DNA from: Carallia brachiata
Taxonomy: Eukaryota > Streptophyta > Magnoliopsida > Malpighiales > Rhizophoraceae
Direction of reading: 5' to 3'
Length of the DNA: 64,000 nt
Assembly (NCBI GenBank): GCA_021464245.1
Contig: JADCRB010000068.1
Location: 11,912,544 to 11,976,543 of the forward strand
The notes below the pieces were generated by a model. The model had not been told where the DNA came from. It saw only the letters and a program-made list of their open reading frames with translations, and did not search any database. The translations under genes were made by a program, and so were the position numbers. Positions 1 through 12,104 of this stretch are shown here, one piece after another. The first letter of the stretch is position 1. Each line of letters starts with the position of its first letter.

Positions 1-44
1 GTCCACCATGGGAGTTCCCAGTTCGTGAGCTTGTGTGCACTTTC

Positions 45-75
<31 letters not shown>

Positions 76-1413
76 ATTTTAAGAATTCGTTGTGTGAACT
101 TTCTTATAGACACCAAAAAAGACTCAATAATATTCTAAGTCAATTAGTGCATATTTCTAAAAGAATCGACCAAAAATTCAACAATTCTACCTAAAAGTGC
201 ACGCACTTGGGACTCAATAATCTTTCTCCTGTTTGGATTTTGAAGATAAGCAATCCTTTTTATACAGCACTGACGCATTTAAAATAGGCGCCTGTCTGGT
301 GACGTTACCTATAAAGCAACAAGGGCTACTATATACAATCATATACATTTATGTTTTCGGAAGTGTTGGTGGATGTGTATTTAGTGAGATCAAAGTAAGA
401 ATAAATGATATAGTTGGTTGGATAGTTAAATTTATAAAATGAAAAAAATTAATAAATTGTTAGATGTTATTAAATAATTTGTATGACAATCTGTATCTTT
501 CTAAGCTACACCCACTTATTAGTGCTTTTATGTTTTTGAGTTCTTAGGTATAGAAGAACAAAAGATTGTTATTTGAATTAATTGGCAATCAATGTGTAGG
601 GACGGACCCTGATCACTTCCATTGAGTAGAAGAGACTTAATCATAGTTATTTCATAGAGTATTAGTATATAATTTCACTTAAGTGACATCAAAATAGTTA
701 AGATAATCACATCAGGTATTTAATATCATATTATTTTTTATATTCTTTTGAATTTAACTATTTAACTATTGATATTATTTTGAAATTAACTTTTCACGTG
801 GAGCTCCAATTTTTTTTTTATTCTAATAACTATAGAAAATTATTGAAAGCAACATTAATAATAGTTTTCTGGTGACATAATGACAAATTATGTAAGATTG
901 TACTTTGACTTAAATGGCAATCAATGTGTGGCCCTAATCACATCTATTGAAGACAAGAGATTTGATCTTTGTGGTATTTAATCACTACGTTAGTGATAAA
1001 ATGAAAAATTATGTAAGATATCAAGCTTACTAAAAAAAAAAATTCATTGAATTAATTTACCATAAAATTTAGTTCGGTTAACTACACTTTAGATTTAGTT
1101 CAGTTTTAATTAGTTGGTTAACTAATTATTTATTTATTTTTTCTCAATACCTCCATATAATTATGTAAAAAAGATGCAGGGAAATAGATATGAGCACCAA
1201 TACATATCTCAAGTGTTTTTTATTTAAACAATATGTCGATTGAAATTAAAATTGATATTTTTAAAATTAGACTGATAATTTTTAAAATACAAAAATAACA
1301 TGTATTTAAAAAATTATTAATTTTACTTTAAAGATATTAATTTTAATTTTAATTGAGACAATGCCCGAAACACTAACGCTCGAAATACTACGATTTTTTG
1401 AATAGACATATAC
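1..1413 (-). other. Intron 1 (part) of receptor-kinase copy A
   Basis: Non-coding AT-rich sequence that follows the exon 1 donor of copy A on the minus strand (GT at 1413-1412). It aligns by eye with intron 1 of copy B (about 42499-43747) and copy C (about 62085-63695), including the segment at 89-99 that is split by a SINE in copy C. The transmembrane and kinase exons of copy A must lie beyond the left edge. The short open frame at 233-442 is not conserved as a frame and is not a gene. Confidence 0.8.
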
Positions 1414-2728
1414 CGAATTCAGCTGCGTCGACGCGAACAAATAAGTCCTGCCCTACACTTGAATAACTCCTTGTGTCAACCAAATCCCCAAACCACATCA
1501 GGCATCCAATGCCTCTCTCGTCTGCAGAAGCGAAAGCCATGCAAGAGCAATTCCCCAAGCACTCCTGCTCACATTGCTTCAGGCTCAGACCCATGTCGGC
1601 ACGTCCCACCGACGTGTCGGGTACCTTCACACGTGCCAACATCACGAACCCTTCTCCACTTCGACACGTGGACGAACCGGCTTTCCTGATGCAACCTCCT
1701 GACCCATCCCTCATGTACCAATCGCGTGGTGACTTGGGCTCATATCCTGGTAGGCAATTGCAAAAAAATTCGCCAGGATCATTATACGGGTCACAGTTAC
1801 CATTCGCACCACATTCCCCGTAATTATCACAAAGCTCTTTTGGGGCGGACAAGTATGCGATCCACCGATGGTCGTGATCGTTCCACGTGGATCGTTGGAT
1901 GTACCCTGATTCATTTACGATCATTCTGGTGAAAATTGGACCAGCATTTGATGCATTACTTTTAATTCCGTCCCAAATTGATACCTCATCGACATTGTTC
2001 ACAAAAATAATACGAAAGATGTAGTAAGTATCTGTCATTTCGGGTACTCCGCTCCATCTCAGCCCGGTCCACGGCCCGCCACGCCACCGTGGGAGGGAAC
2101 CTTTGTAAAGAAACAACTGTGGATACCCAACTGGATCAATTCTTAAGGAAATGTCACCAATTCCAGGATCATATTCAGACTTCCATGAAGAAAGAAACCG
2201 GCTAAATCCGGTCCTACGGTCCAGCCCAAGTTTCATCAAAGGAATCAAAGTGTCTGTAGGATAATCGAAGCTCTGCCATAAGACCCTTTTGCTATCCTGT
2301 TGAACCAAGACCAGATTTCCTGTATCCAAGAGCTGAGCCATGGAATTATTGGTCACTGCTGAAGCCGAAACATTAGTAGACCAAACAGGGACACCACCAC
2401 TTTCGTTGTTCTCTAGGATTACAAGGTTGCCGTGTTGGTCGACAGAGAGTGTCCCGGAGGTACCATTTATAGGACTATTTCTGTTTGCCACCCACACAAC
2501 TGTCTGCTCTGGAACTTTGTAGAACCAAATTCCGAGGTAGCGGCGGGTGGTCGAATTGTCGGGGCTGAAGAACCCAAGTGCGAAGCTTTTTCCGCTGGAG
2601 ACCAAAACGTCGCCATCTCTGATGGATTGGCTTGGAGTTATGGTGTCGGTGGTGGGTGTGCAGAAGGGTAAAATGAGGAAGAGAAGAAGAAGCCACTTGG
2701 TAATTATAGACCCTTTTACAGATTTCAT
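1414..2728 (-). CDS. G-type lectin S-receptor-like Ser/Thr kinase, exon 1 (copy A, partial gene)
   Basis: Exon 1 encodes the whole extracellular part of a plasma-membrane receptor kinase. Seen in order: signal peptide (about residues 1-28, hydrophobic KWLLLLFLILPFC), bulb-type mannose-binding lectin domain (about 30-150, with ALGFFSP, YLGIWFYKV, VVWVANR and [10 protein letters not shown]), S-locus glycoprotein domain (about 200-310, RGGPWTG), a cysteine-rich EGF-like stretch (about 300-345) and a PAN/apple domain (about 365-435, LKQCEQECLGNCSC). The ATG at 2728 starts a good signal peptide. The frame runs on to 1388, but a donor at 1413-1412 matches the donors of copies B and C, so the exon ends at 1414. 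This is the only copy with a wholly intact exon 1 in view. Family members sense microbial or self ligands; the ligand here is unknown. Confidence 0.9.
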
Positions 2729-2900
2729 GGTGAGCTGATGACAATTGGCATAGGATCAGTGAAGTTTCACTTAGGACTACTAGATGATATCTAGTAGGCT
2801 GGGCAACAGGATTGTAGTTGGGGGGTTTTAATAAGTGGAGCCGCCCAATAACGTCAAGGTCCACTTTCGAACTCCCACGAAAAAGGATCAATGGCAGAGA
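2729..2900 (-). promoter_or_regulatory. Promoter-proximal region of receptor-kinase copy A
   Basis: Upstream of the ATG on the minus strand there is a weak TATA-like TTATTAAAA at about 2827-2836 and, further up (about 2850-2862), CTTGACGT, which contains a W-box core (TTGAC) overlapping a TGACGT (TGA-factor) core. The same block is kept upstream of copy B (about 45175-45190). W-boxes and TGACG motifs are common in defence-gene promoters; use here is inference. Confidence 0.4.
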
Positions 2901-3160
2901 AAAATGAATGCACGGGAAGGGACGAAAAACCATAACAATGCAGAAACAATAACAATATGTGACATGACATGCCTTCATTAATTGGGCCCTTGTGAGTTTG
3001 ACAGAATGTAGTATGTGTTCATAAATTATTCGAGAAAATCTTGGTTAGACAAAAGAAAAAAAAAAAAAAAGAAAATCTTGTTGGCAATACAGTCAAGAGG
3101 CACATGCTGAATACGCGTGATTTGAATCATTAGATTAAAAAAAGTAGATAAATTGTTAAA

Positions 3161-3660
3161 AAATTGACATTAGGGTCTTTCATATTTGAACTAGTCTCTC
3201 ATCCAGGACCACAATTTTCAGCCTGTTTTCTCTGTTTACTTTTCTTCTTGTGTCGGGATGGTAACAAGGATCTGTCATCCACCCACAATTAATTTTGTAA
3301 AATGACGTGGAAATATTTCTGATGACTGAAAACTGCAGGTGGAAATTATTTGGATGACTAGGATAGACCTGTGGAAATTAATTCAAGTATTTGATAGGGA
3401 CATTGCCGTGTATTAGGTTCTGTTATTTATTGAAAAAGATTGACGATAATCTTTTTGAAGTTTAGTGAAATCAATTTTGAAGTTCTAGTGGTTTTAGAAA
3501 GAAAAAAAACCTCATGGTGGCTTTCACGTCAGAAGATACTTGGAAATGTTGTTTACCAATCAATTGGAAGGAACATATCAAATTTACAGTCGAATGAGAA
3601 GATGTCTAAGGAGTAAGGAACGGAATTTTAAAAGGTCTGCAGTTGGACAAAGAAAAACTG
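3161..3660. repeat. Receptor-gene upstream repeat, copy 1
   Basis: A segment about 500 bp long beginning near 'ctagtctctcatccaggac' and including 'ggtaacaaggatctgtcatc' and 'ttggatgactaggatagac'. Related copies occur at about 3960-5440, 7130-7490, 45440-45850 and, inverted, at about 32270-32905. Two copies sit directly upstream of receptor-kinase copies A and B, so it probably originated as 5' flank of this gene family. Confidence 0.7.
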
Positions 3661-3959
3661 ATGAATCTACAATAGATCCCTTCCGCTGCGGTAAAAAGAG
3701 TAAATAACACATTGAATCGAAAAAAATCGTTCAATTTGATGAACTCAGATGGTTTGAACCGGCTAATTGTGCGGGTTGTTTCTAAAAAAAATTATTTCTT
3801 TTTTGGGAAAAAAATTCTATATGATTATTTCAGTTTAGTAAGAATACCATTACATATATGCTTTTTATTTTAAGTTTTTTAATATGATATAAAATTATCA
3901 ATAATTTTTTCCAAATAAAAGAATTGGATCCGATTATTAGTTAAACAGATAAGCCAGAA

Positions 3960-5440
3960 AAGTAGATCTTTATTCAAATCAAGGTTTGACACAATTGTTG
4001 TTTATCTTTGTGGGCCACTAATCAATAAATACTTAAATAGGGCTAGTTAATGAGAACCTTGAATGACTTATATAAAATAAAAATTAAACGTTTACAACTA
4101 ATTTAAACTTTTGAAACAATTTAAGGCTCTATTATAAAAATGACAAGCGTTTAGAAAATATATCATTTTCCGACTTTAATTTCTGCGTTGGTCTCTCACT
4201 CTACCCATTATATGGATTTACGACCCTTTTTTCTTTTCTTTTTTTTTTTTCCTTTTCTGTTTACTTTTCTTTCTATTTGTGACGGAATGGTAACAAGGAA
4301 CTAGACTACTACTCACAATTATTTTTGTAAAATGACATGTGAAAATAATTCTGATGATTACAAATGACTAATATAAATTATTTGGATGACTAGAAAAGAG
4401 ACCTTGGAAGTTATTAGATTCTGCCATTTTATTCAAATAAGTCAACAATAATCTCCTTGCAATTTTAGGGAAATCAATTTTGAAGTTCTAACTAAAATAA
4501 TCACTCCAATGTTTTTAGAAGGGAAAAAGAAATTTCAATGACTCTTCTATTGTGTGCCTTTTTGCGCTATCCTTCATCGAGAGGCTTTTGAGTTTCCGCC
4601 AGTCGTCGTCCCGTGCAGTTTTTCTTGGCCGCTGTGCCGCGGTGTGCTCCTAAGTGCGTTTTGGTTCCTGGTCGTCTTCTTGACTGATCTCGTGATTGCG
4701 TTTTCAGTGAGCTTTCTATGCGTGAGGTGCTGCTCGTCTGGTCTGGTTCTGAGCTTCTTTGAGGTGCCACCGCATCGTCTGCCCTTGGCTTTAGCTTCAG
4801 TTGAGCGTGGGAGTAGGGGACTTTCTCTCTTGTGACTCCAGCCGGCCTGTATAGACTCCATTGGATGCAGGAATGCCTTGCTCCAGTGTTGGGGGTAGAG
4901 ATGTCGCCGTCGAGCTTCCTATAGCCGTTGACTGGTGCGTCCAGTCTGGGCTTTTCACGGCCGCATTGAGGTGCTAGGGGCCAGTCAACTAGCTGCTGCC
5001 TTTCCAGTACATGTTTACTTCGTGTGTTGGAGCCTGTTTCCCTCGCCGATGTTCGTCCGGCACAGGGGCACCACTGCCTACGTTTGTGGGTGGTGGCCCT
5101 TCTCTTTTTGTGCTTGGTCTGGGCCTATGGGCCTATTTGGCTACTTCTTCTCAGAGCTCCCAGTTTGTTTGGTTATGAGGCTCCCTTGTTTGGGGATCTG
5201 TATGGGCCGGTTCAAGTTTACACTATGCAGGTCTTGTAGCTTTTCCTTCGATTAGAATAATTTGCCTTTATGTTAAAAAAAAAAAAATCGGTGTTTTTTT
5301 GACGTCAGATGATAGTTGGAAATGTTGCTTACCAATCAATTGGAAAGAATAAATCAAAATTTACAGTCCAACGAGAAGAAGCTTGAGGAGTAAGGACGGA
5401 CCATAATTTTAAAAACTCAATTGGCAAAATGAAGAGTTTA
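3960..5440. repeat. Receptor-gene upstream repeat, copy 2 (interrupted)
   Basis: Second copy of the upstream repeat in the same orientation as copy 1. It is split at about 4534-5287 by a GC-richer insertion with a poly(A) end. The inverted copy at 32270-32905 covers the same sequence without the insertion and so acts as an empty site. Confidence 0.65.
4534..5287 (+). mobile_element. Poly(A)-tailed insertion, probably a LINE 3' end
   Basis: A block of about 750 bp clearly richer in G+C than its flanks, ending in TTATGTT followed by 13 A (5274-5287). Comparison with the inverted repeat copy near 32340 shows sequence on both sides joined without it, so it is an insertion. T-, G- and C-rich text with a poly(A) end resembles the 3' UTR of plant L1-type LINEs. 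Open frames at 4554-4835 and 4935-5255 have no recognisable domain, and I do not call them genes. A target duplication, if any, is hidden by A-rich flanks. Confidence 0.5.
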
Positions 5441-7060
5441 GCTAATGATAATTACTGTTCACGTATTTATGAGAATGAAAACCCTACAAAATAACTCGGA
5501 GTCGTGTTATTAATGGATTGTGGTGTTTCTTAACATGTGACATTTAAATTGTGCAATTTGCTTCTAGTCCCAATATATATAGTGGCCTATAGCATATGAG
5601 ACCCTTGGGGACGAAAGATCAATGGAAATTTAAAGCTAAGTTTGTGTAGATAACTCTCTTGGTGCATCCGAGGAGACTAACAAAGGCTCAAAGTAGCAAA
5701 ACTTAATATGGAAGGACTCACACTTCAAAAGGAAATTTGAGCTAATCAAGTATTGAGTCTCACAGGAGAAAAAAGTAAAGGACAAAGAAAATATAAAGTA
5801 ATAAAGACTTATAATTTAATATCTTAAAATTTTGAGTAAAAAATTATATTCACCTCTATTGTTTTGTTGCTTGCTCTAGGCATTTGATGACAAGAAACCA
5901 ATTAACCAAAAGAATTAACTTACTTGCTCTATTGTTTTGTTGCTTGCTTCTTTACACGTCGCCTGTTTCATACGTAAATCGAATTAAAAGCATGCATACA
6001 GTGTAAACAGGCTCGTGATTCTAGTGAACCCATGTGACACTTCAGCTTCCCCAGAATTATTAGCAACTTGGAATATCAATACTTGTAAAAGTAAAGTAAG
6101 ATTATGTGGATATACTTAATGAAAAATATTGAAGATATGCAATTAATTTAACATCATCAAATAATTTATTATTTTCCTTTGTTTTTTTTTTAAATCTAAT
6201 ACATTTTTCTATAATTCAACATTTGAAGTACTGCATACCCATTACACGTCCACTTATAAGTTGCCATCAATATTTTTCCAACTTGTAAATTAAGGCATTA
6301 ATTATATGGATAAATGATTATGGCCTAAAAAATTCTGTCTGGAACACTGGCTGTAATGTAACAATTATAATACTTTGTGCAATAATAGTGATAATATGTG
6401 GAACAAAAAAATGCTGTTTTTTTCTTCTTGTTTTTGTTGCACATTTTGTAAATGTGATTCCAAAAAGTTTCTTATTTGTTGTATTATGGACAAATTGTCG
6501 GGCAAATCTCTTCTGTCATGTATGGGGCTATAATTATATACGAAAAAATAGGTGGTCGAAGGAAAAATGTCTGAAGAAGTGTCTGTATTGCAATTGATTG
6601 AATTCAGTGTGCAATCAACTGGATTCAATGTGTAAAGAAATAATAGTAATTTTTTTTTTTAGTTGTATTTATAATCAAGACAGTTGCATTCTAAACTTTT
6701 TCTCCAGTCATGTAATAATGCCCAATTATATGTATCTACTCATTAGGACATTATATAAAAAAAAAAAAAAACATTTCATCAAAATATGATAGCTTAACAT
6801 TGTTTCTCTGTTTTTTTTTTTTCATTTTTTCCCTAACTTTTAGAATTTAAAATAACAAAATAAAAATGTTACGTTATCATATTTTTGATAACGTTAATCT
6901 TATTAAAAGGTAATTTGATGACATGATGAGTAATTCAATGAATTTAATAATAAAATAATTTAAAAATATTAAAGTATTTTACATTAAAATATGAGGAATT
7001 GATTTTATTAAACGAAGCATTATATCTATTGGTGCTTTGCACGATAAGGGTGGTGGGTCC
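5441..7060. other. AT-rich intergenic stretch, no feature recognised
   Basis: No coding signal, RNA gene or clear element was seen. Short frames at 6365-6628 (minus) and 6388-6789 (plus) are low-complexity and lack recognisable motifs. Confidence 0.5.
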
Positions 7061-7129
7061 CCACTACTCTCAAAATGACCATTGCCCTCAGTCAGTGCTC
7101 GGTGTCTGAAAGCTGTCATTAGTATCTTT

Positions 7130-7490
7130 CATTCTTTTTAACTAGTCTCTCATCCAGACTTTTCTTCCCGGGCGGGGAGGGATGGTAACAAGGACTTGTC
7201 GTCCACCCACAATTAATTTTGTAAAATGACATATGGAAATATTTCTGATGACTACAAACTAAAGTAGAAATTATTTGAATGACTAGAATAGACCTGTGGA
7301 AATTAATTCAAGTATTTGATAGGGACATTGGCGTGGATTAGGTTCTGTTATTTTGATTCAAAAAGATTGACGATAATCTCTTTCCAATTTTAGTGGAATC
7401 AATTTTGAAGTTCCAGTGGATTTAGAAGGAAAAAGAACCTCATGGTGGCTTTCACGTTAGAAGATACTTGGAAAGAACATATCAAATTTA
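7130..7490. repeat. Receptor-gene upstream repeat, copy 3
   Basis: Third copy of the upstream repeat (contains 'ggtaacaaggacttgtcgtc' and 'gaatgactagaatagacctg'). It ends abruptly at about 7490 ('aaagaacatatcaaattta'), where an LRR receptor-like protein fragment begins. Confidence 0.65.
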
Positions 7491-8580
7491 AGCGCTTCGC
7501 TTGAGATATTGAATTTAGGTGGCATAATTTTCACCGTAAGATTCCTCCCGCGCATCCAAATGCCTGCGACTTAAAGGTTATTACGTTGAGTGGCAATTAA
7601 TTAGAAGGGTAGGAACCAGGATTGTTGGCAAATTGCACAAAGCTAGGGATTTTAGACTGACTTGAAAAACAACCAAATAAACGACGTTTTCCCCTCTTGG
7701 TTGGCAACACTTCAGCTATTAGATACTAATTTACGGTTTTTCCAATAGATTTCATGGCATGCTATACTTGGTATATTGAATCAAAATCTGGTTTTCCTCA
7801 GCTGCGCATAATTGACCTCTCGCAGACCAATTTTTCAGGTCAATTGCCAGCCCATTTTATATCAGTTGGAATGCGACAACGATAGTGGATGTAAGACAAT
7901 CGGTTACATGCACACGTCCATCGCGCTTCCATTGGGAAGCTCTGTTGGATTTTGGTACCAAATGTGGTTAAATAACAAAGGAAAGAAGCAACAATACGAT
8001 GTGATTGTTGAATTCTTTGTAGCCATGGATCTCTCGAGTAACAGATTTACAGGGGAAATTCCAACATTTATAAGGAACCTTTATGGGCTTCATATGCTGA
8101 ATTTTTCTAACAATGCTCTTAGTAGCAGCATTCTTACATTGTTAGGAAATCTTGTGTAGCTTGAGTCGTTAGACTTTTCTCGAAATAGACTCACAGGAGA
8201 TATTTCTCAACAATTAACTCAACTGAACTCTCTTGCTATCTTCGACGTGTCCGAAAACTTGTCAGGGCTCATATTACGAGGGAAGCAGTTTGACACATTC
8301 CAAAATAACTCGTAAGAGGAAAACGGGGGTGTTGGAACACTTTATCGAGGAGATGCAAAATTCAAAGGCTTTACCGCCATCAACTTTAAGACTTGAAGAA
8401 AATGAAGATACAAGAGCTTGATTTGAATTTGGTTGCAGACCAATTGTGATAGGATATGCCAGCGGGCTCTTGATCGAGTTGATGATTGGGCACGTCATGG
8501 TTATGTGAAGATACAAATGGTTTATGAATACTTTCAGGGTCATCCCACCAAGAAGGTTGAAGAATAGGAACAGGAGGAGC
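7490..8580 (+). pseudogene. LRR receptor-like protein (RLP) pseudogene, C-terminal part
   Basis: Three-frame reading gives an ordered series of plant RLP landmarks: leucine-rich repeats (SLEILNLGG, then an LxGN repeat and FPSWLATL), the RIIDLSQTNFSGQLPA repeat, a non-LRR island with FWYQMWLNNKGK, then MDLSSNRFTGEIPTFIRN and [12 protein letters not shown] repeats, a QFDTFQNNS cap, and remains of a transmembrane and short basic tail at 8430-8570. RLPs are kinase-less surface immune receptors. The frame is broken by at least five stops or shifts, and about two thirds of the N-terminal LRRs are missing. The longest open piece is 7812-8159. It abuts an upstream repeat from a different receptor family, so the junction is a rearrangement. 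Confidence 0.8.
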
Positions 8581-9090
8581 AGAAATTGAACTGGATCTTT
8601 ACGAGGCAAAAAGCCAAAAACTTTTTTGCATTTATTGCCATCCAAACGTTATTCAGATTGCATGGTTATAATTAATTGTACAAGCTTGAACTAAATTTAT
8701 AATTGTCTGGGGAAAACATATAAAAAAATTGTGATTGCATTTGCTTAAGAATAGATATTAGCTTTGCTCAAAAAAAAAAAAAAAAGAATAGATATTAGCT
8801 GGTTTTTCAATAAAAGCCAAGCAATCGACTAAGAACTTACATTTCTTAACCTATTAAAAGCAATTATATCAGCCATGCAATCAAAAATAAATGACCCCGA
8901 AAAAGGGGGGAAAAAAAACTAGAGCTTTATTCCAGATGCTTCCCGAGTCATATTAAACCCTTATGGTATTTTCATCATGTTTGCCAAATCATGCCCAAAT
9001 TCCCAATTAATCCAGACATTTTGGGCCTGGGATTATTCCTCAACCATACGACCTTTCTTGATCAATAAAATCCATCCACCTACTTACCAT
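8581..9090. other. AT-rich stretch, no feature recognised
   Basis: A short A-tract is followed by a direct duplication of 'agaatagatattagct' (about 8749-8800). Otherwise nothing was identified. Confidence 0.45.
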
Positions 9091-9240
9091 CGCGTGTTGT
9101 GGTGTAATGATAACGTGCTGTACATGCAGACCCTGAGGTCTAGGTTTGAGTGCACCGGGTGCGTGGTGGGGCTAAAATTAAGTGTCACCTGGTATGGCCT
9201 CTGTCGTAAATATTCAGACCGTTCATACTATGTGAAGGGA
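9091..9240 (+). mobile_element. Possible tRNA-derived SINE fragment
   Basis: A box-like TGGTGTAATGATAAC (about 9100-9114) and B box-like GGTCTAGGTTTGAGTGC (9137-9153) are spaced as in a Pol III promoter, and there is no foldable tRNA cloverleaf. A second B-box-like GGTTTCGAACC lies near 9600. No target duplication was found; this is a weak call. Confidence 0.3.
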
Positions 9241-9635
9241 GGCCAAATGCTCCTACAGAATGCTTCCTAACAAAATTGTCGGATTACCACCCCTGCTCTT
9301 TCATTTTAGGACCAAAAAAAAAATCCTTCCTCCCACCAATTGTTTTTGTTCAGGGCATAGCAGGCATCTCCAAATTTGCAAATCCATCCTCCCACGGAAA
9401 AAAATTAAATCTAAATCTAGAACTTAAAACTAGATGGATATTACTTTATAACTTAAAATGTCGATCTATATAGTATGCCCTAAAACAATTTTTTTTCCTA
9501 AAAATAATAGTTTTTACTTAAAATATCAAAGTGATTACATTTTCTTAATAAGGCGTTGCATTGAGATACATGGGCTCCCACCTTTAGCTCCCAAGTTAGG
9601 TTTCGAACCTTTTCTCAAAATCTTATCGCATAATT

Positions 9636-10055
9636 CAATACTATATTTGAGAAATAAAAAGAAAATTTTGTCTCAGTTTTTCTTTGTTTGTAACAAAACA
9701 TTAACAAGAAATAAAAATTTTATTATCATGAATGGTGATGAAAAAAAATAAGCGGATATAATTGAAAAAATTTTTATAAAATCTTGCACAATTAATCTGC
9801 TCATGTCATTTTTTCTTTAATATTTACGATTTTAACGATTAAATTAAAATATTACCATAAATATCTATATATAAATTGCCACTAAAATCTTGAAAATTAA
9901 ATACTTGAAAAGCTGAGAAAATTTTTTTTCCCTACTCCTTCTTATTCCTAGCAAAACATAAATGAGAAATAAAAATTATCATAAATGATAAAAAAATATA
10001 AATAGATATAATTGAATTGAATGCCATAAAATCTTATGAAAAATTATCATGCGAC
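9636..10055. repeat. Left arm of long inverted repeat
   Basis: About 420 bp that is nearly the reverse complement of about 12105-12520. Matching landmarks include CAATACTATATTTGAG at the outer edge (CAATAGTATATTTGAG in the other arm), 'gaaaattttgtctca', 'ttgcacaattaatctg', 'aaattgccactaaaatcttg' and 'agcaaaacataaatgag'. The arms are about 2 kb apart. Confidence 0.8.
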
Positions 10056-11550
10056 CTAAACGGCACTTGTTAATTTTATTCATTTTTATTGTGAATATAA
10101 CTTACTCAAAATTTATATCACACAAATTTATTTTTATTTATTTTTAGTAGATCTCACTCTTTATATAAAATAAATAATGAATAAATTAGATTTAAAAAAT
10201 CAAATTAAAAATTACGGTCACATTAACGGTCAAACGTGTTTTTAGCCACCCACATTGTCATATTCAAGGCCCAGATCCATTTTTTATAATAAAAAATTAG
10301 TACATATTTCACAATCGGACATGTATCTACTGCTCGCTCGTATCCAACGCAACATATAATGATATTCAGACGTGTTCATGCTACCCAGCACTTAGTTTTA
10401 TTTGGATTTTTTTGTTGGCAGTGAGTAAGATTTTAATCTAAATCTAAAATTAAATAGTTCAAAGAATTCTATTATTGAATTTATGACTAGCTAACTTTTG
10501 TTCAGACTTTAAATTATAGAAGTCGATTAGTTCCATAACACAAGCATAAACCGACGTTTGATACCTTCTTGTGGTCTCGCAATGTGATTGGAAGGGTCGT
10601 TTTTGTGACAACATATTTGGACATCGGAGTTGTTGCTTGGATCTCCAAACAAGATTAGGATAGGCATACCTCTTTGACTTGTAACTCCAAAAAGAGGACA
10701 GGATAGGCTCTGCTTGAAAATCTTGTCACGTGGGTTCACAGTTGACTGCAAAATTTTCTCCGCTTTTATTCTTTTTTTTAATTTCTTTCCTGGGTTATGG
10801 CTATTCGGGATCTAAATTGCAAAATCATGCTTCTTGATGGCAGGAGACATGAGGTTGAACAAACCTAGGCATAATATAAAAATTAGGATCCTATATGCAT
10901 ATATATATATATACACGTACACATACGCGCGCACACACATAGAGAATATATGCATGTTGAATAATATCAATATAATACAAAATTATTGCATTCTCATTTA
11001 TTAGCGAAATCTTGATTTTAAAAAATTATACTATATTTATAATCCAAACAATAATACAAATATGAAATGAACTTTAAAAAAAAAAACAAAATGGCAACTC
11101 ATTTTTTCTTGAGAAGATAATTTAAAATCTTAAACTCTAGAGTTAAATATCGAGAATAATAATTTGTTGGAAATTTAAAATGTTAGGAATGAATTACCAT
11201 GGAAATACAATTATGTTTTGGTGCTCGAGAAATAGTTTCTTTTTGAAACAACGTAAGCACGCCACAGGTCATCAGAAACTCCCTGCTGAGTTTGCTTCTC
11301 TTCTTGGCATGATACAAATCAACTTCAGTCACTCCACTTGCTCCATTTGTTTCGTGTAACAAATGCCTTTTAGTGGGAAGGGATGAGGGATAGAAGGTTA
11401 ACTGCATAGAGAGATTAGATATTGTTATGAAGTTTAGTTATCGAGGATGAATAAAGGACATAAACTTCTATGTGAGTTTGCATAAAGTCTTATGACATTT
11501 GATTTTTTAATACAATCTTTATGAATGGAATCTTTATAATCATAAATATT
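10056..11550. other. Spacer between inverted-repeat arms
   Basis: AT-rich sequence with an alternating purine-pyrimidine microsatellite (AT/AC/GC) at about 10885-10945. Two short minus-strand open frames (10527-10751 and 11183-11407) have no recognisable domain and no relative in the window. No transposase motif was seen. Confidence 0.5.
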
Positions 11551-11554
11551 AAGG

Positions 11555-12104
11555 ATGAAAAAGGAGGTGAACATGCTAATTGCCTAAGATTTTAGGGCAG
11601 TAAACTTAATTATATCCGCTAATCTTCTTTTATTACCACTTTATGATATATAATTTTTTCATCTGCTATTAATCTTTTACTATAGATAAGCAGAAGTTTC
11701 TCTCATCTTCCCAAATAAACTATTAAAATAAGATTTGTGGCATTTAACTCAATCGTTTTTATTTGTTTTTCCTTTTTATCATTTAGGATTTTTTATCATT
11801 TCTCATCCACGTTTTGCTACAAATGAGGTAAGCAGACAACAAAAATTTTCTCTCATCTTCCTAAACATTCAATTTTTAAGGTTTTTATGGAAATTTTTGT
11901 ACGGATATTTATAGTAATTTTTCAAAGTAATCTTTAAAATCATAAATATTGAGCAAGAAAGGATATGAGCAAACCCACTGCACAAGATTTTATGACATTT
12001 AACTCAATTACATCCAATTATTTTTTCTTAATAATTTATGATAATTTTTTCATTTCTCATCAATATTTTGCGACAAATAAGAAAAAGTTGAAAGAAAAAA
12101 AAAC
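11555..12104. repeat. Reiterated modules inside the inverted-repeat element
   Basis: Several diverged direct copies of a module of roughly 130-250 bp built around 'ttttatgacatttaactcaa', 'tttcatttctcat' and 'ttttgctacaaataag', at about 11580, 11730, 11980 and 12110. The last copy forms the right arm of the inverted repeat. Confidence 0.6.

Noticed and set aside
233..442. 69-codon frame in copy A intron 1, with a similar 62-codon frame at 42720-42908
   Set aside because: Similarity comes from the duplicated intron; frames differ by indels and both lie in the intron of a minus-strand gene.
2475..2978. 167-codon minus-strand frame across the start of copy A exon 1
   Set aside because: It overlaps the real exon in another frame and the copy B counterpart only mirrors the duplicated DNA; composition is not protein-like.
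6365..6789. Short frames on both strands in 6.4-6.8 kb
   Set aside because: AT-rich, no conserved motif, no relative in the window.
9091..9160. Possible tRNA gene
   Set aside because: A- and B-box-like motifs are present, but no cloverleaf or acceptor stem can be drawn; kept only as a weak SINE candidate.
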